From NCBI RefSeq assembly GCF_005280275.1, contig NZ_CP040021.1:2319001-2383000 (forward strand): 64,000 nucleotides of DNA, given 5' to 3'. The translations under genes were made by a program, and so were the position numbers. The number at the start of each line of letters is the position of its first letter. The stretch's first letter is position 1. This document shows positions 48,044-57,670 of this stretch, piece after piece. Below the pieces are notes generated by a model. It saw only the letters and a list, made by a program, of their open reading frames with translations. It made no database searches and had not been told where the DNA came from. The stretch comes from Salinivibrio kushneri. GTDB lineage: Bacteria > Pseudomonadota > Gammaproteobacteria > Enterobacterales > Vibrionaceae.

Positions 48044-48562
48044 ATGAAAATCGGTCTTTTTTATGGTTCTACCACCTGCTACACCGAAATGGCCGCGGAG
48101 AAAATCCGTGACTTTATCGGTGATGATTTGGTCGAACTACATAATGTCAAAGAAACACCGCTCGCCAAAATGGCAGATTACGATTTGCTGCTACTTGGGA
48201 TCTCAACCTGGGATTTTGGTGAGCTACAAGAAGATTGGGAAGCGGTTTGGCAAGACATTGATAGTCTCCAACTAGACGGCAAAGTCATCGCCTTGTTTGG
48301 CTTGGGCGACCAAGAAGGATACGCCGAATGGTATCTGGATGCCATGGGCATGCTCCATCAGCAACTACAAGGCTGTGGCGCACAGTTTATCGGTTACTGG
48401 TCTACCGAAGGTTACCGTTTTGATGCCTCAAAAGCCGTCACTGAGGACGGCAAGCAATTTGTCGGTCTTGCCCTTGATGAAGACTCTGAGTACGAACTCA
48501 GTGACGAACGGATCCAAAACTGGTGCGAGCAAGTGCTGGTCGAGTACCAAGCGTTACTCTGA
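48044..48562 (+). CDS. fldB: Flavodoxin FldB
   Basis: FldB is a long-chain FMN flavodoxin, a low-potential electron carrier. The ATG at 48044 ([19 protein letters not shown]) gives 172 residues; the phosphate-binding loop GSTTCYTE is at 8-15 and [12 protein letters not shown] and [12 protein letters not shown] flank the flavin. A longer frame upstream runs into the xerD promoter region and is not supported. Divergence from xerD matches E. coli. Confidence 0.93.
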   Translation: MKIGLFYGSTTCYTEMAAEKIRDFIGDDLVELHNVKETPLAKMADYDLLLLGISTWDFGELQEDWEAVWQDIDSLQLDGKVIALFGLGDQEGYAEWYLDAMGMLHQQLQGCGAQFIGYWSTEGYRFDASKAVTEDGKQFVGLALDEDSEYELSDERIQNWCEQVLVEYQALL

Positions 48563-48590
48563 TACGCGGCCTGTTTAATCCCCTCAAATA

Positions 48591-48623
48591 AAAAAACCGC
48601 GCCCAACCAGCGCGGTTTTTCTT
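48591..48623. terminator. Bidirectional terminator between fldB and brnQ
   Basis: AAAAACCGCGC/GCGCGGTTTTT with a seven-base loop serves both converging genes. Confidence 0.88.
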
Positions 48624-48648
48624 CACGACTATGTCGCGGTCAACATGA

Positions 48649-49953
48649 TTAGGCTTCCGCTAGCGCATTAGCACGTGATCCAACAAACTTTGCCACGCCC
48701 ATTGCCACCAGTGTGGGCAGCAGCCAGGCCATACCGACATCAAACAGCGGTAGGAAGCTAAAGGCACTCATGTCAGCGCCCATGACTTTTGCCGCATCAA
48801 GCAAGCTAAAGAGTAGCGCCACGCCCAACACGAGGCGATACCCTAGCGCTGGGTTTGGTAACCAGCGACGGATGAAGGTCAAGCCAATCAGTGCAATCGC
48901 AACCGGGTATAATGCGAATAAGACAGGAATAGAAATAGCGATAAGCTGTTTAAGACCCACATTGGCCACCACCGCACAGACAGTCGCGACGACGACCACC
49001 CAGCGACGGTAGGTCCATGATGTGAGCGAGCTAAAGTAATCGGCACACGCACTCACCAACCCAATCACAGTGGTCAAACACGCCAGGCCAATAATCGCCG
49101 CGAGGATCATTTGCCCGACCGGGCCAAACAGTGCATCCACGTAAGCGGCCATGATTTCGCCGCCATTTTGCGTCCCTTGCGCCACCACACTGGCGGTTGA
49201 GCCTAAATAGAACAGCGACACGTACACAAACGCCAATCCAGCCGCGGCAATAATACCGGCGTAAATCAGGTACATGCAGGTTGCTTTGTTGTCTTCGATA
49301 CCTTTTTTGCGGATCACATCGACAATCAACATGCCGAACATCAAGGCCGCAAAGGTATCCATGGTGTTATAACCTTCCAAAAAGCCGGTTGTCAGCGCGT
49401 TTTCAACATAGCTACCCTGCGCGGCCACCACGTCGCCTTGAGGATTGATGATCACTGCGATAGCCAAAATTGCGAGCGCCGCGAAGAGCAGAGGCGTCAA
49501 GAACTTACCGATGGTATCAATCAGTTTGCCTTGAGATAGCGAGAAAAACATCGCGACGGCAAAAAAGACCACAGAGAAAGCGCCCAGCTCTAACTGTCCT
49601 GGCGCAGATAAAAAAGGTTTAAAACCAATTTCATAGGCAACCAGTCCGGCGCGAGGGGCGGCAAAAGCAGGGCCAATAATGATAAAAATCAGCACGGCCA
49701 TCAGTGTCGCGACACCCGTTGGCAGATCACGGGTCAGGCCCTTCCAGCCGCCGCCTGCCACTGCAACCGCAATAATACCGATTAAAGGAAGACCGACCGC
49801 GGTGATCAAAAATCCGATCATCGCGGCGGTGTAATGATCACCGGCTAACATGCCAGCTTGTGGGGGAAAGATTATATTTCCAGCGCCTAAGAAAAAGGCA
49901 AAGGTCATAAAACCTAACGCTAAAATATCTACTAATTTTAAACGTTTAGTCAC
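48649..49953 (-). CDS. brnQ: Branched-chain amino acid transporter BrnQ
   Basis: BrnQ is the LIV-II permease that imports leucine, isoleucine and valine with a cation across the inner membrane. The 434-residue protein has about 12 membrane segments and the family N-terminus LALGFMTFAFFLGAGNIIFP. The start is GTG with AGG upstream. The brnQ upstream region contains a GTTTCA/TGAAAC dyad that may be an operator. Confidence 0.93.
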   Translation of the reverse strand: MTKRLKLVDILALGFMTFAFFLGAGNIIFPPQAGMLAGDHYTAAMIGFLITAVGLPLIGIIAVAVAGGGWKGLTRDLPTGVATLMAVLIFIIIGPAFAAPRAGLVAYEIGFKPFLSAPGQLELGAFSVVFFAVAMFFSLSQGKLIDTIGKFLTPLLFAALAILAIAVIINPQGDVVAAQGSYVENALTTGFLEGYNTMDTFAALMFGMLIVDVIRKKGIEDNKATCMYLIYAGIIAAAGLAFVYVSLFYLGSTASVVAQGTQNGGEIMAAYVDALFGPVGQMILAAIIGLACLTTVIGLVSACADYFSSLTSWTYRRWVVVVATVCAVVANVGLKQLIAISIPVLFALYPVAIALIGLTFIRRWLPNPALGYRLVLGVALLFSLLDAAKVMGADMSAFSFLPLFDVGMAWLLPTLVAMGVAKFVGSRANALAEA

Positions 49954-50261
49954 GATGTATACCTACAGCTTGAAGATAGTGTTTGCAATCAATAATGTTT
50001 CACCCAGCTGAAACGCTCATTTATAATATTTTGTTTCAGACGATGGGCAGAGCGCAGAATAATGAAGAAGTTCATAGTCACAGTAAAGGCATTGACAAAA
50101 AACCTTGTGATCTTCTGCTTTAGCAATAACAATCAGCTCAATAAACTATCTATCATGTTATCCATGGTATTTTTTAACGATCAATATCGATAACATAGTG
50201 GTTACACAAAAGACAAAAATGCTAACTCTTGATGCCACTACGTCGCCAGAGTGCAGGACAC
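49954..50261. promoter_or_regulatory. Divergent brnQ-trmN6 intergenic region with two dyads
   Basis: GTTTCA-N6-TGAAAC (49997-50014) with another GTTTCA at 50053-50058 lies just upstream of brnQ. A second dyad, ATGTTATC (50155-50162) and GATAACAT (50189-50196), lies nearer trmN6. Their factors are unknown. I see no gene here. Confidence 0.35.
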
Positions 50262-50966
50262 ATGAGCCAATTTCGCTTTAAACAATTTGTTATCGACCAC
50301 GGCAATTGTGGCATGAAAGTCAGTACAGATGGTGTACTGCTAGGCGCTTGGGCTCAGCCTGGGACGGCGAGCAACAGCTTGGACATCGGGACAGGAACCG
50401 GTTTGTTAGCGCTGATGTTAGCACAACGTTTTGCTCATCTATCGCTGACGGCGGTCGAGTTCGATCCGTCCGCCTTTCACTGCGCCACGTTAAATGTGAG
50501 AGCGTCACGGTTTGCCGCGCAAATCCAATTGCACCACGGTGATATTAACGACTTTGCGTGTCGCGAACAGTGGCAACATATTGTCTGCAATCCCCCTTAT
50601 TTCACCAGTGGTGCGCTTTCAAGCAACCCACAACGGGCCGTTGCCAGACATGCCAGTACCTTAAGCCATCCCGCGCTTATTGCCTGTCTAAAGCGGTTAC
50701 TCGCCCCCACAGGGTGTGCGGATCTGATTTTGCCTACCAAAGAAGCCAATGCATTCATTGAGAATGCACAAGCACAAGGGCTTTACTTACAGCGTCGCGT
50801 GTTGGTCAGCCCCACACCGGAAAAAGCCCCCTCTCGCGTATTATTCACGCTAAGCCCGACGACGGGCGCGGTCAGATCTGATACGATCGCGGTGCGCGAG
50901 CAAGATGGCACCTACACGCAGGCTTTTGCCGATCTGACGCGAGCATTTTACCTTAAACTCTCGTAA
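50262..50966 (+). CDS. trmN6: tRNA1(Val) adenine(37)-N6-methyltransferase TrmN6
   Basis: TrmN6 (YfiC) methylates A37 of tRNA-Val(cmo5UAC). The ATG at 50262 (MSQFRFKQFVI) with AGGA upstream gives 234 residues. The SAM-binding DIGTGTG is at 41-47 and the N6-adenine methyltransferase motif NPPY at 110-113. srmB follows on the same strand 103 bases on; in E. coli the two are neighbours but divergent. Confidence 0.93.
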   Translation: MSQFRFKQFVIDHGNCGMKVSTDGVLLGAWAQPGTASNSLDIGTGTGLLALMLAQRFAHLSLTAVEFDPSAFHCATLNVRASRFAAQIQLHHGDINDFACREQWQHIVCNPPYFTSGALSSNPQRAVARHASTLSHPALIACLKRLLAPTGCADLILPTKEANAFIENAQAQGLYLQRRVLVSPTPEKAPSRVLFTLSPTTGAVRSDTIAVREQDGTYTQAFADLTRAFYLKLS

Positions 50967-51069
50967 GCCAAATCGAGCAGCGCCTCGCTATCATTGGCCT
51001 TGGGCGCGCTGCCCATTTACACTATTTGCGTCTATAATACCGCGCTTAACTATCCTTGGAGAATTACCT

Positions 51070-52293
51070 GTGCGAAGCTTTGCCGAACTCGAGCTGGATC
51101 CAGAACTGCTCAGTGCACTTGACGATATGGGCTATCAGCGCCCTACGCTGATCCAATCTGAGGTTATCCCCCACGGTATGGATGGACGTGACATCCTTGC
51201 CTCCGCCCCAACGGGAACCGGCAAAACGGCGGCTTTTTTGCTGCCCATGTTGCAGCACTTACTCGACTTTCCGCGGCAAAAACCCGGGCCAGGTCGCGTA
51301 CTGGTTCTCACCCCCACGCGTGAGTTAGCCATTCAGGTGGCTGATGAAGCGCGCGCATTAGCGAAAAATACCAGTCTTAAGATCTTCACCATCACCGGCG
51401 GGATTTCATACCAAGAGCACGCGGAGCAGCTGGGTAAAACACAGGATATTGTGGTGGCAACGCCTGGCCGTTTGATGGAGTACATTGAAGCTGAGCGATT
51501 CGATTGCCGCGCCGTTGAATGCCTGATCTTAGATGAAGCAGACCGGATGCTCGATATGGGGTTTGCGAATGCGGTCAACCGACTCTCTGATGAGTGTCAA
51601 CGCCGACGTCAGACCATGCTGTTCTCAGCCACATTAGAAGGGCGCGGTGTGGCAGGCTTTACTGATAATCTGCTAGATAACCCTGAATTGGTGGATGTGA
51701 CACCACCGCGCCGCGAGCGTAAAAAAATCACCCAGTGGTATCACCGCTGTGATGATTTGGAGCATAAACGCGCCTTGCTTAAATCCATTGTTACCGAACA
51801 GGCAGAGCGCGCGATTGTATTTATTAAAACACGTGAACGCTTGGCGGAGCTTCGTGACTATATGCAGTCACAACAACTGGATTGCGCCTGGATCCAAGGT
51901 GAAATGCAACAAGCGAAACGTAACAATGCCATTAACCGGTTTAGCGAAGGAAAAGTGAAGGTCCTACTGGCCACGGATGTCGCGGCACGCGGCATTGATG
52001 TTCCAGATATTACCCATGTGATCAACTATGATCTCCCGCGCACGGCTGATGTCTATCTGCACCGTATTGGTCGCACGGCGCGCGCAGGCAAGAAAGGCTC
52101 TGCCATTTCACTGGTCGAAGCCCATGATCAACCGATGATGGATAGGATCACGCGCTACATGGATGAAGAGATTAAAGAGCGAACCATTGATGGCTTGAAG
52201 CCTAAACATAAAAAAGCAGAGCACAAGAAGAAAAAAAAGAAGCAAAGCGTTAAAAACTCGAGCAAAGTCAAAAAGCCAAAAAAACGCAAATAG
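51070..52293 (+). CDS. srmB: ATP-dependent RNA helicase SrmB
   Basis: SrmB is a DEAD-box helicase for early 50S assembly. The 407-residue protein starts at GTG with GGAG upstream. Motifs in order: Q motif near residue 29, APTGTGKT (46-53), PTRELA, TPGR, DEAD (155-158), SAT, ARGID and HRIGRTARAG. The Lys-rich tail (KHKKAEHKKKKKKQ) is an RNA-binding extension. It is a separate protein from RhlE or DeaD by length and tail. Confidence 0.93.
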   Translation: MRSFAELELDPELLSALDDMGYQRPTLIQSEVIPHGMDGRDILASAPTGTGKTAAFLLPMLQHLLDFPRQKPGPGRVLVLTPTRELAIQVADEARALAKNTSLKIFTITGGISYQEHAEQLGKTQDIVVATPGRLMEYIEAERFDCRAVECLILDEADRMLDMGFANAVNRLSDECQRRRQTMLFSATLEGRGVAGFTDNLLDNPELVDVTPPRRERKKITQWYHRCDDLEHKRALLKSIVTEQAERAIVFIKTRERLAELRDYMQSQQLDCAWIQGEMQQAKRNNAINRFSEGKVKVLLATDVAARGIDVPDITHVINYDLPRTADVYLHRIGRTARAGKKGSAISLVEAHDQPMMDRITRYMDEEIKERTIDGLKPKHKKAEHKKKKKKQSVKNSSKVKKPKKRK

Positions 52294-52344
52294 AACTAGA
52301 CACCTATCAGCCTGACTGACTCGCTGATATATAAGGAATTACTC

Positions 52345-52373
52345 AAGGAGGCCCGTAAAGGCCTCCTTTTTTT
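52345..52373 (+). terminator. Intrinsic terminator of srmB
   Basis: AAGGAGGC/GCCTCCTT with a short loop is followed by seven T on the plus strand. Confidence 0.85.
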
Positions 52374-52456
52374 CGCTACCGGCGTCCATTTTGTTGAGCA
52401 CAAAACGATCAGATTCACACATCGTGCAATATAAAGACACAAAATATTAACAATTG

Positions 52457-52471
52457 AACTGAAAATCAGTT
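52457..52471 (+). promoter_or_regulatory. Palindrome in the AGCS symporter promoter region
   Basis: AACTGA-AAA-TCAGTT is perfect. It lies 60 bases before the symporter start, beside a TTGAAC element. I found no riboswitch structure in this leader. Confidence 0.3.
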
Positions 52472-52530
52472 TAAGATGCTATTCGCGATAACAACAAAAC
52501 ATGATGCAAACACAGTAGAAGGAACTCACT

Positions 52531-54078
52531 ATGCAATCGTTTGTCGATTTCTTAAATAGCATCATATGGAGTCCGGTTCTGATTTACACCTGTTTGGGTG
52601 CGGGACTGTTTTACTCCATACTGACGCGCTTTGTTCAAATCCGTCACTTCTCCGAAATGTGGCGACTGCTCTTTTCAGGGAAAAGCTCAACCAAAGGGAT
52701 TTCTTCCTTCCAAGCCTTAGCAGTATCACTCTCTGGCCGTGTCGGTACAGGTAATATTGCTGGCGTCGCCGCTGCTATCGGTTTTGGTGGCCCTGGCGCG
52801 GTATTCTGGATGTGGGTCGTTGCTTTTCTAGGCGCGGCAACCGCTTACACTGAATCAACCTTGGCACAAATTTATAAAGAAGAAGACAATGGTGAGTTCC
52901 GTGGTGGTCCTGCTTATTACATCGAAAAAGCGATGGGACAGAAATGGTATGCCATCCTCTTCGCGCTCGCGACCCTACTCGCCTGTGGTGTGATGCTACC
53001 TGGGGTACAATCCAATGCGATTGGTAATGCGGTCGAAACCGCGTTTGGCTCTGGCGCCATGGTTGATACCGCGATGTTTGGTGCACTTGAAGTGTCGAAA
53101 GTGATTACCGGTGCCTTCATCTCTATCGTGCTCGGGTTCATCATTTTCGGCGGTGTTAAACGTATTGCCCACTTTACGCAAATCGTGGTGCCTTTCATGG
53201 CGCTGGCGTACATCATTATTGCGTTTGTCATCATTCTGTTGAACATCAGTGAAATTCCCGCCGTGGTTTCTATGATCATCGGCGATGCCTTCACACCGAT
53301 GGCAGGTGCGGGTGCAGCTATTGGTTGGGGGGTTAAACGTGGTGTTTACTCCAACGAAGCCGGTCAAGGGACAGGTCCACACGCTGCTGCTGCTGCCAAC
53401 GTTGACCACCCAGCCCAACAAGGTTTGGTGCAATCCTTCTCGGTGTACATCGACACCTTGCTGGTTTGCTCGGCAACCGCGTTTATGATCATCATCACCG
53501 GTGCTTACAACGTCCATGGTCCGGGTGAAGCCTATATCGTGCAAAACTTGGCATCTTCGGTCGCGGCAAACAGCCCTGAGTTTACCCAGCTGGCGATTGA
53601 AGCAGCGATGCCTGGCCTAGGTAAACCCTTTATCGCCTTTGCACTCTTCTTCTTCGCCTTTACCACCATTTTGGCCTACTACTACATTGCCGAAACCAAC
53701 ATTGCCTACCTGCGTCGCACGATCAAGGTTCCAGGGATGATGTTTGCGCTGAAAGTGGTGCTGATGTCCGCCGTGTTCTACGGCTGTGTGCGGAGTGCTA
53801 ACCTCGCTTGGGCGTTTGGTGATGCCGGTGTGGGTTTGATGGCGTGGTTAAACATTGTTGGCATCATCATCATCTTCTTTATCTCTAAGCCAGCCCTTAA
53901 GGCGCTAAAAGATTATGAAGAGCAACAGGCCAGAGGGGTAGAAACCTACACCTTCGATCCCGTTAAGCTTGGCATCAAAAATGCCGATTACTGGGAACAA
54001 CGTCTGGCGCGCCGTAATGGCAAGCAAGACAGTGAAACCACCGATGCCGATGGCAAACCTATCAATCCAACGGCATAA
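52531..54078 (+). CDS. Sodium:alanine symporter (AGCS family)
   Basis: This protein imports alanine or glycine with Na+ across the inner membrane. The 515-residue AGCS member has about 11 membrane segments. The family signatures are GRVGTGNIAGVAAAIGFGGPG near residue 70 and GWGVKRGVYSNEAGQGTGPH near 266. GAAGGA precedes the ATG. The name alsT or dagA is used for relatives; the exact substrate is not fixed by sequence. Confidence 0.93.
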   Translation: MQSFVDFLNSIIWSPVLIYTCLGAGLFYSILTRFVQIRHFSEMWRLLFSGKSSTKGISSFQALAVSLSGRVGTGNIAGVAAAIGFGGPGAVFWMWVVAFLGAATAYTESTLAQIYKEEDNGEFRGGPAYYIEKAMGQKWYAILFALATLLACGVMLPGVQSNAIGNAVETAFGSGAMVDTAMFGALEVSKVITGAFISIVLGFIIFGGVKRIAHFTQIVVPFMALAYIIIAFVIILLNISEIPAVVSMIIGDAFTPMAGAGAAIGWGVKRGVYSNEAGQGTGPHAAAAANVDHPAQQGLVQSFSVYIDTLLVCSATAFMIIITGAYNVHGPGEAYIVQNLASSVAANSPEFTQLAIEAAMPGLGKPFIAFALFFFAFTTILAYYYIAETNIAYLRRTIKVPGMMFALKVVLMSAVFYGCVRSANLAWAFGDAGVGLMAWLNIVGIIIIFFISKPALKALKDYEEQQARGVETYTFDPVKLGIKNADYWEQRLARRNGKQDSETTDADGKPINPTA

Positions 54079-54100
54079 GATTCAAACACAGAATCAATGG

Positions 54101-54134
54101 TAAAAAAGGGAGGGCGCACCAGCGCCCTTTTTTG
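54101..54134. terminator. Terminator between the AGCS symporter and yggE
   Basis: AGGGCGC/GCGCCCT is followed by TTTTTT on the plus strand; the complement also has a T run a few bases later, so it may serve both genes. Confidence 0.8.
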
Positions 54135-54156
54135 ATCACAGTGGTCGACAAGGCTA

Positions 54157-54855
54157 TTAGTCATCAAGACGGAAAATAATATCAACCTGATCACGCACCT
54201 GCATGGTCGCATCTTGATAGCTTGCGGCGACATCGGCGCTGCCGCTGCGCATCTCGGCATTCATCATCACAGGGCGTGGATTGCTGGACCGATAGCGAAT
54301 TTGCCAGACGCCATCGAGACGCATATCCAGGCTTTTCGCGAGCGATTCAGCTTTTGTTTTGGCATCATTGACCGCCGCCTCACGGGCTTTATCTTTCAAT
54401 GCCGACTGGTCACTACTGGTTAGCTGCACTTGCCGGATTCGGTTAATCCCCTCGCCCAGCGCCCCATCTAACACTGCATTCAACTTATCGAGCTGGTTAA
54501 GTGTCACGGTAACCTGGCGCTCAGCACGGTAGCCAATCAGCTCAGGCGCTTTGTCTTTGACGTGTTGATAACGCGGTGACAGCTGAATATGCGCACTCTC
54601 GATTTGTTCGCGCTTTACCCCTTGTGCCGACAGCCGATTGATAAACGCCGTGACCGCTTTGTCGGATGCGGCTTTTGCCGCTTTTGCCGTTTTTCGCTCG
54701 GTCACCACCCCCACATCAATCGTGGCCATATCAGGCGCAGCCGTCACTTCCCCGACACCGGTAATGTCCAAATGCGGAAAATCAATATTGGCCATCGCGG
54801 CTGGTGCTGTCACCAAGGCGCTAGTCAGGCAAAGCATTGCTTTAAATTTGTGCAT
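54157..54855 (-). CDS. yggE: SIMPL-domain periplasmic protein YggE
   Basis: YggE reduces oxidative stress in E. coli by an unknown mechanism. The 232-residue protein has a signal peptide (MHKFKAMLCLTSALVTAPAAMA) and one SIMPL (DUF541) domain with GVGEVTAAPDMATIDVGV near residue 33 and YRAERQVTVTL near 108. AGGAGA precedes the ATG. argP, argO and mscS lie upstream, the same neighbourhood as in E. coli. Confidence 0.92.
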   Translation of the reverse strand: MHKFKAMLCLTSALVTAPAAMANIDFPHLDITGVGEVTAAPDMATIDVGVVTERKTAKAAKAASDKAVTAFINRLSAQGVKREQIESAHIQLSPRYQHVKDKAPELIGYRAERQVTVTLNQLDKLNAVLDGALGEGINRIRQVQLTSSDQSALKDKAREAAVNDAKTKAESLAKSLDMRLDGVWQIRYRSSNPRPVMMNAEMRSGSADVAASYQDATMQVRDQVDIIFRLDD

Positions 54856-54944
54856 AGTCTCTCCTTTGGAACCCGATAATAGTAAGTCACACCTGTCAGA
54901 CGCCTAAAAACGAAAAATGCTCCCTGGCCAACGTCAACGTTGTG

Positions 54945-55835
54945 TCAATATTGGGCGAGTGCTTCCTTCGCCGCGAGCTGACAGGCATGGGTGATCTCGG
55001 CCAATACGCCACTTTCCATTGCCCAAAAATGCCAGTATAAATGGCGTGATTCGACTTTTCCCGGCATCACGTCCACTAAACGTCCGTCGGCTAACTGCTC
55101 TGAGACCATAACCCTTGGGATCAGGCAATAAGCCATGCTCTGCAACGCCATCGCTACAAACGCCTCCGACGAGCGAACAATATGCCGGCGCCAGCCCGCA
55201 GCAGGCATCGCATAGTAGGCCGCCAAAAAGTCCGCGTGCATATCATCATGCGCATCAAAGATCACCGCTGGCGCTGCCATTAACGCTTCTCTATCAATCC
55301 CATCGGCAAAGTATCGCTGGGCAAATGACGGCGTGGCCACACAACTGTAGTCCATGGTGCCTAAATAGCGGCAGTCACAACCGTGCATTGGCGTGGAATC
55401 GGTACTGATCGCCGCAACCGCTTCACCACTGCGCATTTTATTGAGTGTACGGCTCTCATCTTCCACCAATAGATTAAAATCAATCGCTTGATGGGTGGTC
55501 AGCGGGGCAAGAGCCAAAAGCAGCCAAGTGGCTAAACTGTCTGCATTGGTGGCAATCGACACTGACAAAGCTGATCCATCAACACCGGGCGCCAGCTCGG
55601 GCAAGGTTTCTTGCTCCAGCAGTTGCACGCGTCGATAAAGCCCTAGAAGACGCTGGCCTATCGCTGTGGGTTTTGGCGGTTGCTCGCGCACCATCACAGG
55701 TTGAGCGATTTGTCGCTCCAGTTGCTTGATGCGTTGTGATACCGCTGACTGGGTGATAAACAATGCCGCGGCTGCACGTTCAAAACTTCCCCAGGAAATC
55801 ACCGCATCTAACGCCTCCACGCCTCGATAATCCAT
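54945..55835 (-). CDS. argP: LysR-family regulator ArgP
   Basis: ArgP (IciA) activates the arginine exporter argO and in E. coli also dapB, gdhA and other genes, sensing arginine and lysine. The 296-residue protein begins MDYRGVEALDAVISWGSFER and has the HTH FITQSAVSQRIKQLERQ (26-42). GGAG precedes the ATG. It is divergent from argO, with a LysR-type palindrome in the gap. dapB is also in this window, which would make it a possible second target. Confidence 0.94.
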   Translation of the reverse strand: MDYRGVEALDAVISWGSFERAAAALFITQSAVSQRIKQLERQIAQPVMVREQPPKPTAIGQRLLGLYRRVQLLEQETLPELAPGVDGSALSVSIATNADSLATWLLLALAPLTTHQAIDFNLLVEDESRTLNKMRSGEAVAAISTDSTPMHGCDCRYLGTMDYSCVATPSFAQRYFADGIDREALMAAPAVIFDAHDDMHADFLAAYYAMPAAGWRRHIVRSSEAFVAMALQSMAYCLIPRVMVSEQLADGRLVDVMPGKVESRHLYWHFWAMESGVLAEITHACQLAAKEALAQY

Positions 55836-55847
55836 CTCGCTCTCCTT

Positions 55848-55862
55848 ATTAGTTTTACTAAT
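55848..55862. promoter_or_regulatory. Putative ArgP binding site
   Basis: ATTAGT-TTT-ACTAAT is a perfect palindrome with the LysR T-N11-A spacing (T55849, A55861). It lies 13 bases before argP and about 80 bases before argO, suiting both autoregulation and argO activation. Confidence 0.5.
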
Positions 55863-55944
55863 TAACTATAAATATATTTAAGTTCCCTTAATAGGCATTC
55901 CTGCTTAAAGTGAGAGCCATACTCGGAGAGAAAAGGAAAACAGA

Positions 55945-56583
55945 GTGAGCAGTTTTTTAGTCGCCCTTCAGGGCTTAGGCTTGAGCCTGACCATGATTAT
56001 TCCCATTGGCGCGCAAAATGCGTATGTGATTAACCAAGGTATCAGCCGTGAACACCATATGACCACAGCGTCGATCTGCTTTATCTGCGATATCATCTTG
56101 ATCTCAAGTGGGATTTTTGGCGGAGGGGCCTTATTGGCAAGTTACCCTATACTGCTCAATACCATCACGCTCGCAGGGATCGGCTTTTTGAGTGTCTACG
56201 CGTGGCAGTTTATCCAGAGCGCACGTCAACACAACCAAGAGGCGTCAATGGAAGCCCCCACCATGAGTCGAGGCCGCCGCGCAGTGATCATTGGCGCCTT
56301 GGCGGTGACCTTGCTCAATCCGCATGTGTATCTCGATACCGTGGTGGTGTTGGGTGCAATTGGTGGCCAATTTGCGTTCGATGAACGCGTCGCTTTTACT
56401 GTTGGGGCCCTAATGGGATCGTGCCTTTGGTTTTACGGCTTATCGGCAGGGGCCGCACGCTTGTCACCGTGGCTATCCACTCCCTCAATCCGGCGACTGC
56501 TCGATCTACTCATGGCGAGTATGATGTTATTCGTGGCCGGTAAGCTCGCACTCGGCCTTTACGCACGTTTACTGGCAAGTTAA
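55945..56583 (+). CDS. argO: Arginine exporter ArgO
   Basis: ArgO (YggA) is a LysE-family exporter of arginine and canavanine in the inner membrane. The 212-residue protein has six membrane segments, the signature IIPIGAQNAYVINQG near residue 19 and LLNPHVYLDTVVVLG near 121. The start is GTG after AAGGAAAACAGA. Divergence from argP matches E. coli. Confidence 0.95.
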   Translation: MSSFLVALQGLGLSLTMIIPIGAQNAYVINQGISREHHMTTASICFICDIILISSGIFGGGALLASYPILLNTITLAGIGFLSVYAWQFIQSARQHNQEASMEAPTMSRGRRAVIIGALAVTLLNPHVYLDTVVVLGAIGGQFAFDERVAFTVGALMGSCLWFYGLSAGAARLSPWLSTPSIRRLLDLLMASMMLFVAGKLALGLYARLLAS

Positions 56584-56639
56584 AAAACAGGGATGCGGCC
56601 ACGCTGCCGCATCCATAATGGCTATCACCGACCGTGAGG

Positions 56640-57497
56640 TTATGCTTGGCGCTCGCTGCGCTCGACGTGAACACTCATTTGCGGGAATGGAATTTCAATA
56701 CCATGTTCGTCCAGCGCTTCTTTGATGGTTGGCAGCAGCTCAAAGTAAACGCTCCAGTAGTCTTCTGTTTTCACCCAAGGGCGCACCACAAAATTGACCG
56801 ATGAGTCGGCTAACGTCATCACCGCCACATTGGGTTCAGGATCTTTCAGAATCAAGGGATGTTGGGTCAGAATATCCATCAACACCGTTTTGGTTTTCTT
56901 TAAATCCGCGCTGTACGCGACGCCAATCGTCAAGTCAACACGGCGTGTGGCATGCTTGGAATAGTTAGTGATTGGGCTGCTGATCACCGACCCATTTGGC
57001 ACCACCACCATTTTGTTATCCGGGGTAGTGAGCACCGTAGAGAACACTTGAATGGACTCAACAGAGCCCGCGACTCCGGCCAATTCGACGTAATCGCCCG
57101 ATTTAAACGGACGGAACATCACGATTAATACCCCGGCGGCAAAGTTTGCTAACGAGCCTTGCAAAGCCAGCCCCACGGCCAAACCTGCGGCACCTAAGAT
57201 GGCAATCACAGACGCCGTTTGTACACCCACACGGCTCAACGCGGCAATCAAAACGATCACAAACAACAAGTAACGCACGAGGCCGTGGAGAAATTCCACC
57301 ACCGCGTTATCCATGTTGCGCTTACGCATCACCCCCGCCATGGAGTTGGCCAAACCTTTGATCACAAGGTTACCAATCACCAAGATCAGTAGCGCAGAAA
57401 TAATGTTCACCCCGTACTGCGTCAACAGATCTTGATTATCCATCAACCAAGTCTGTGCCCATTTAGCACCCTCTACCATTGTGTTTTCCTCACTCAT
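56640..57497 (-). CDS. mscS: Small-conductance mechanosensitive channel MscS
   Basis: MscS opens on membrane tension and releases solutes on osmotic downshock. The 285-residue protein has three membrane segments; the pore helix TM3 is the Ala/Gly-rich ILGAAGLAVGLALQGSLAN (near 98-116), followed by the cytoplasmic vestibule beginning FKSGDYVEL. GAGGGAA precedes the ATG. It lies between argO and fbaA as in E. coli. Confidence 0.95.
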   Translation of the reverse strand: MSEENTMVEGAKWAQTWLMDNQDLLTQYGVNIISALLILVIGNLVIKGLANSMAGVMRKRNMDNAVVEFLHGLVRYLLFVIVLIAALSRVGVQTASVIAILGAAGLAVGLALQGSLANFAAGVLIVMFRPFKSGDYVELAGVAGSVESIQVFSTVLTTPDNKMVVVPNGSVISSPITNYSKHATRRVDLTIGVAYSADLKKTKTVLMDILTQHPLILKDPEPNVAVMTLADSSVNFVVRPWVKTEDYWSVYFELLPTIKEALDEHGIEIPFPQMSVHVERSERQA

Positions 57498-57618
57498 TCA
57501 CTTTCCCTCTTCAAGTTGGGATAAACGGTAACCCTATGTTAACAGCCTTTTACTGGTCGCTGTCTATCTCATTCACGCGAAATGTCTCCGCAATGATACG
57601 AGTCAGTATCACGAAGAT

Positions 57619-57647
57619 ATAAAAAAACCCGCCAAGTGGCGGGCTTT
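57619..57647 (-). terminator. Intrinsic terminator of fbaA
   Basis: GCCCGCCA/TGGCGGGT forms a hairpin followed by seven T on the minus strand, 24 bases past the fbaA stop. Confidence 0.85.
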
Positions 57648-57670
57648 TACATTCAACACTGTTGTGACGT

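Noticed and set aside
52374-52530. Glycine riboswitch before the AGCS symporter
   Set aside because: V. cholerae has one before a related gene, but this leader is short and AT-rich and lacks the conserved aptamer sequences.
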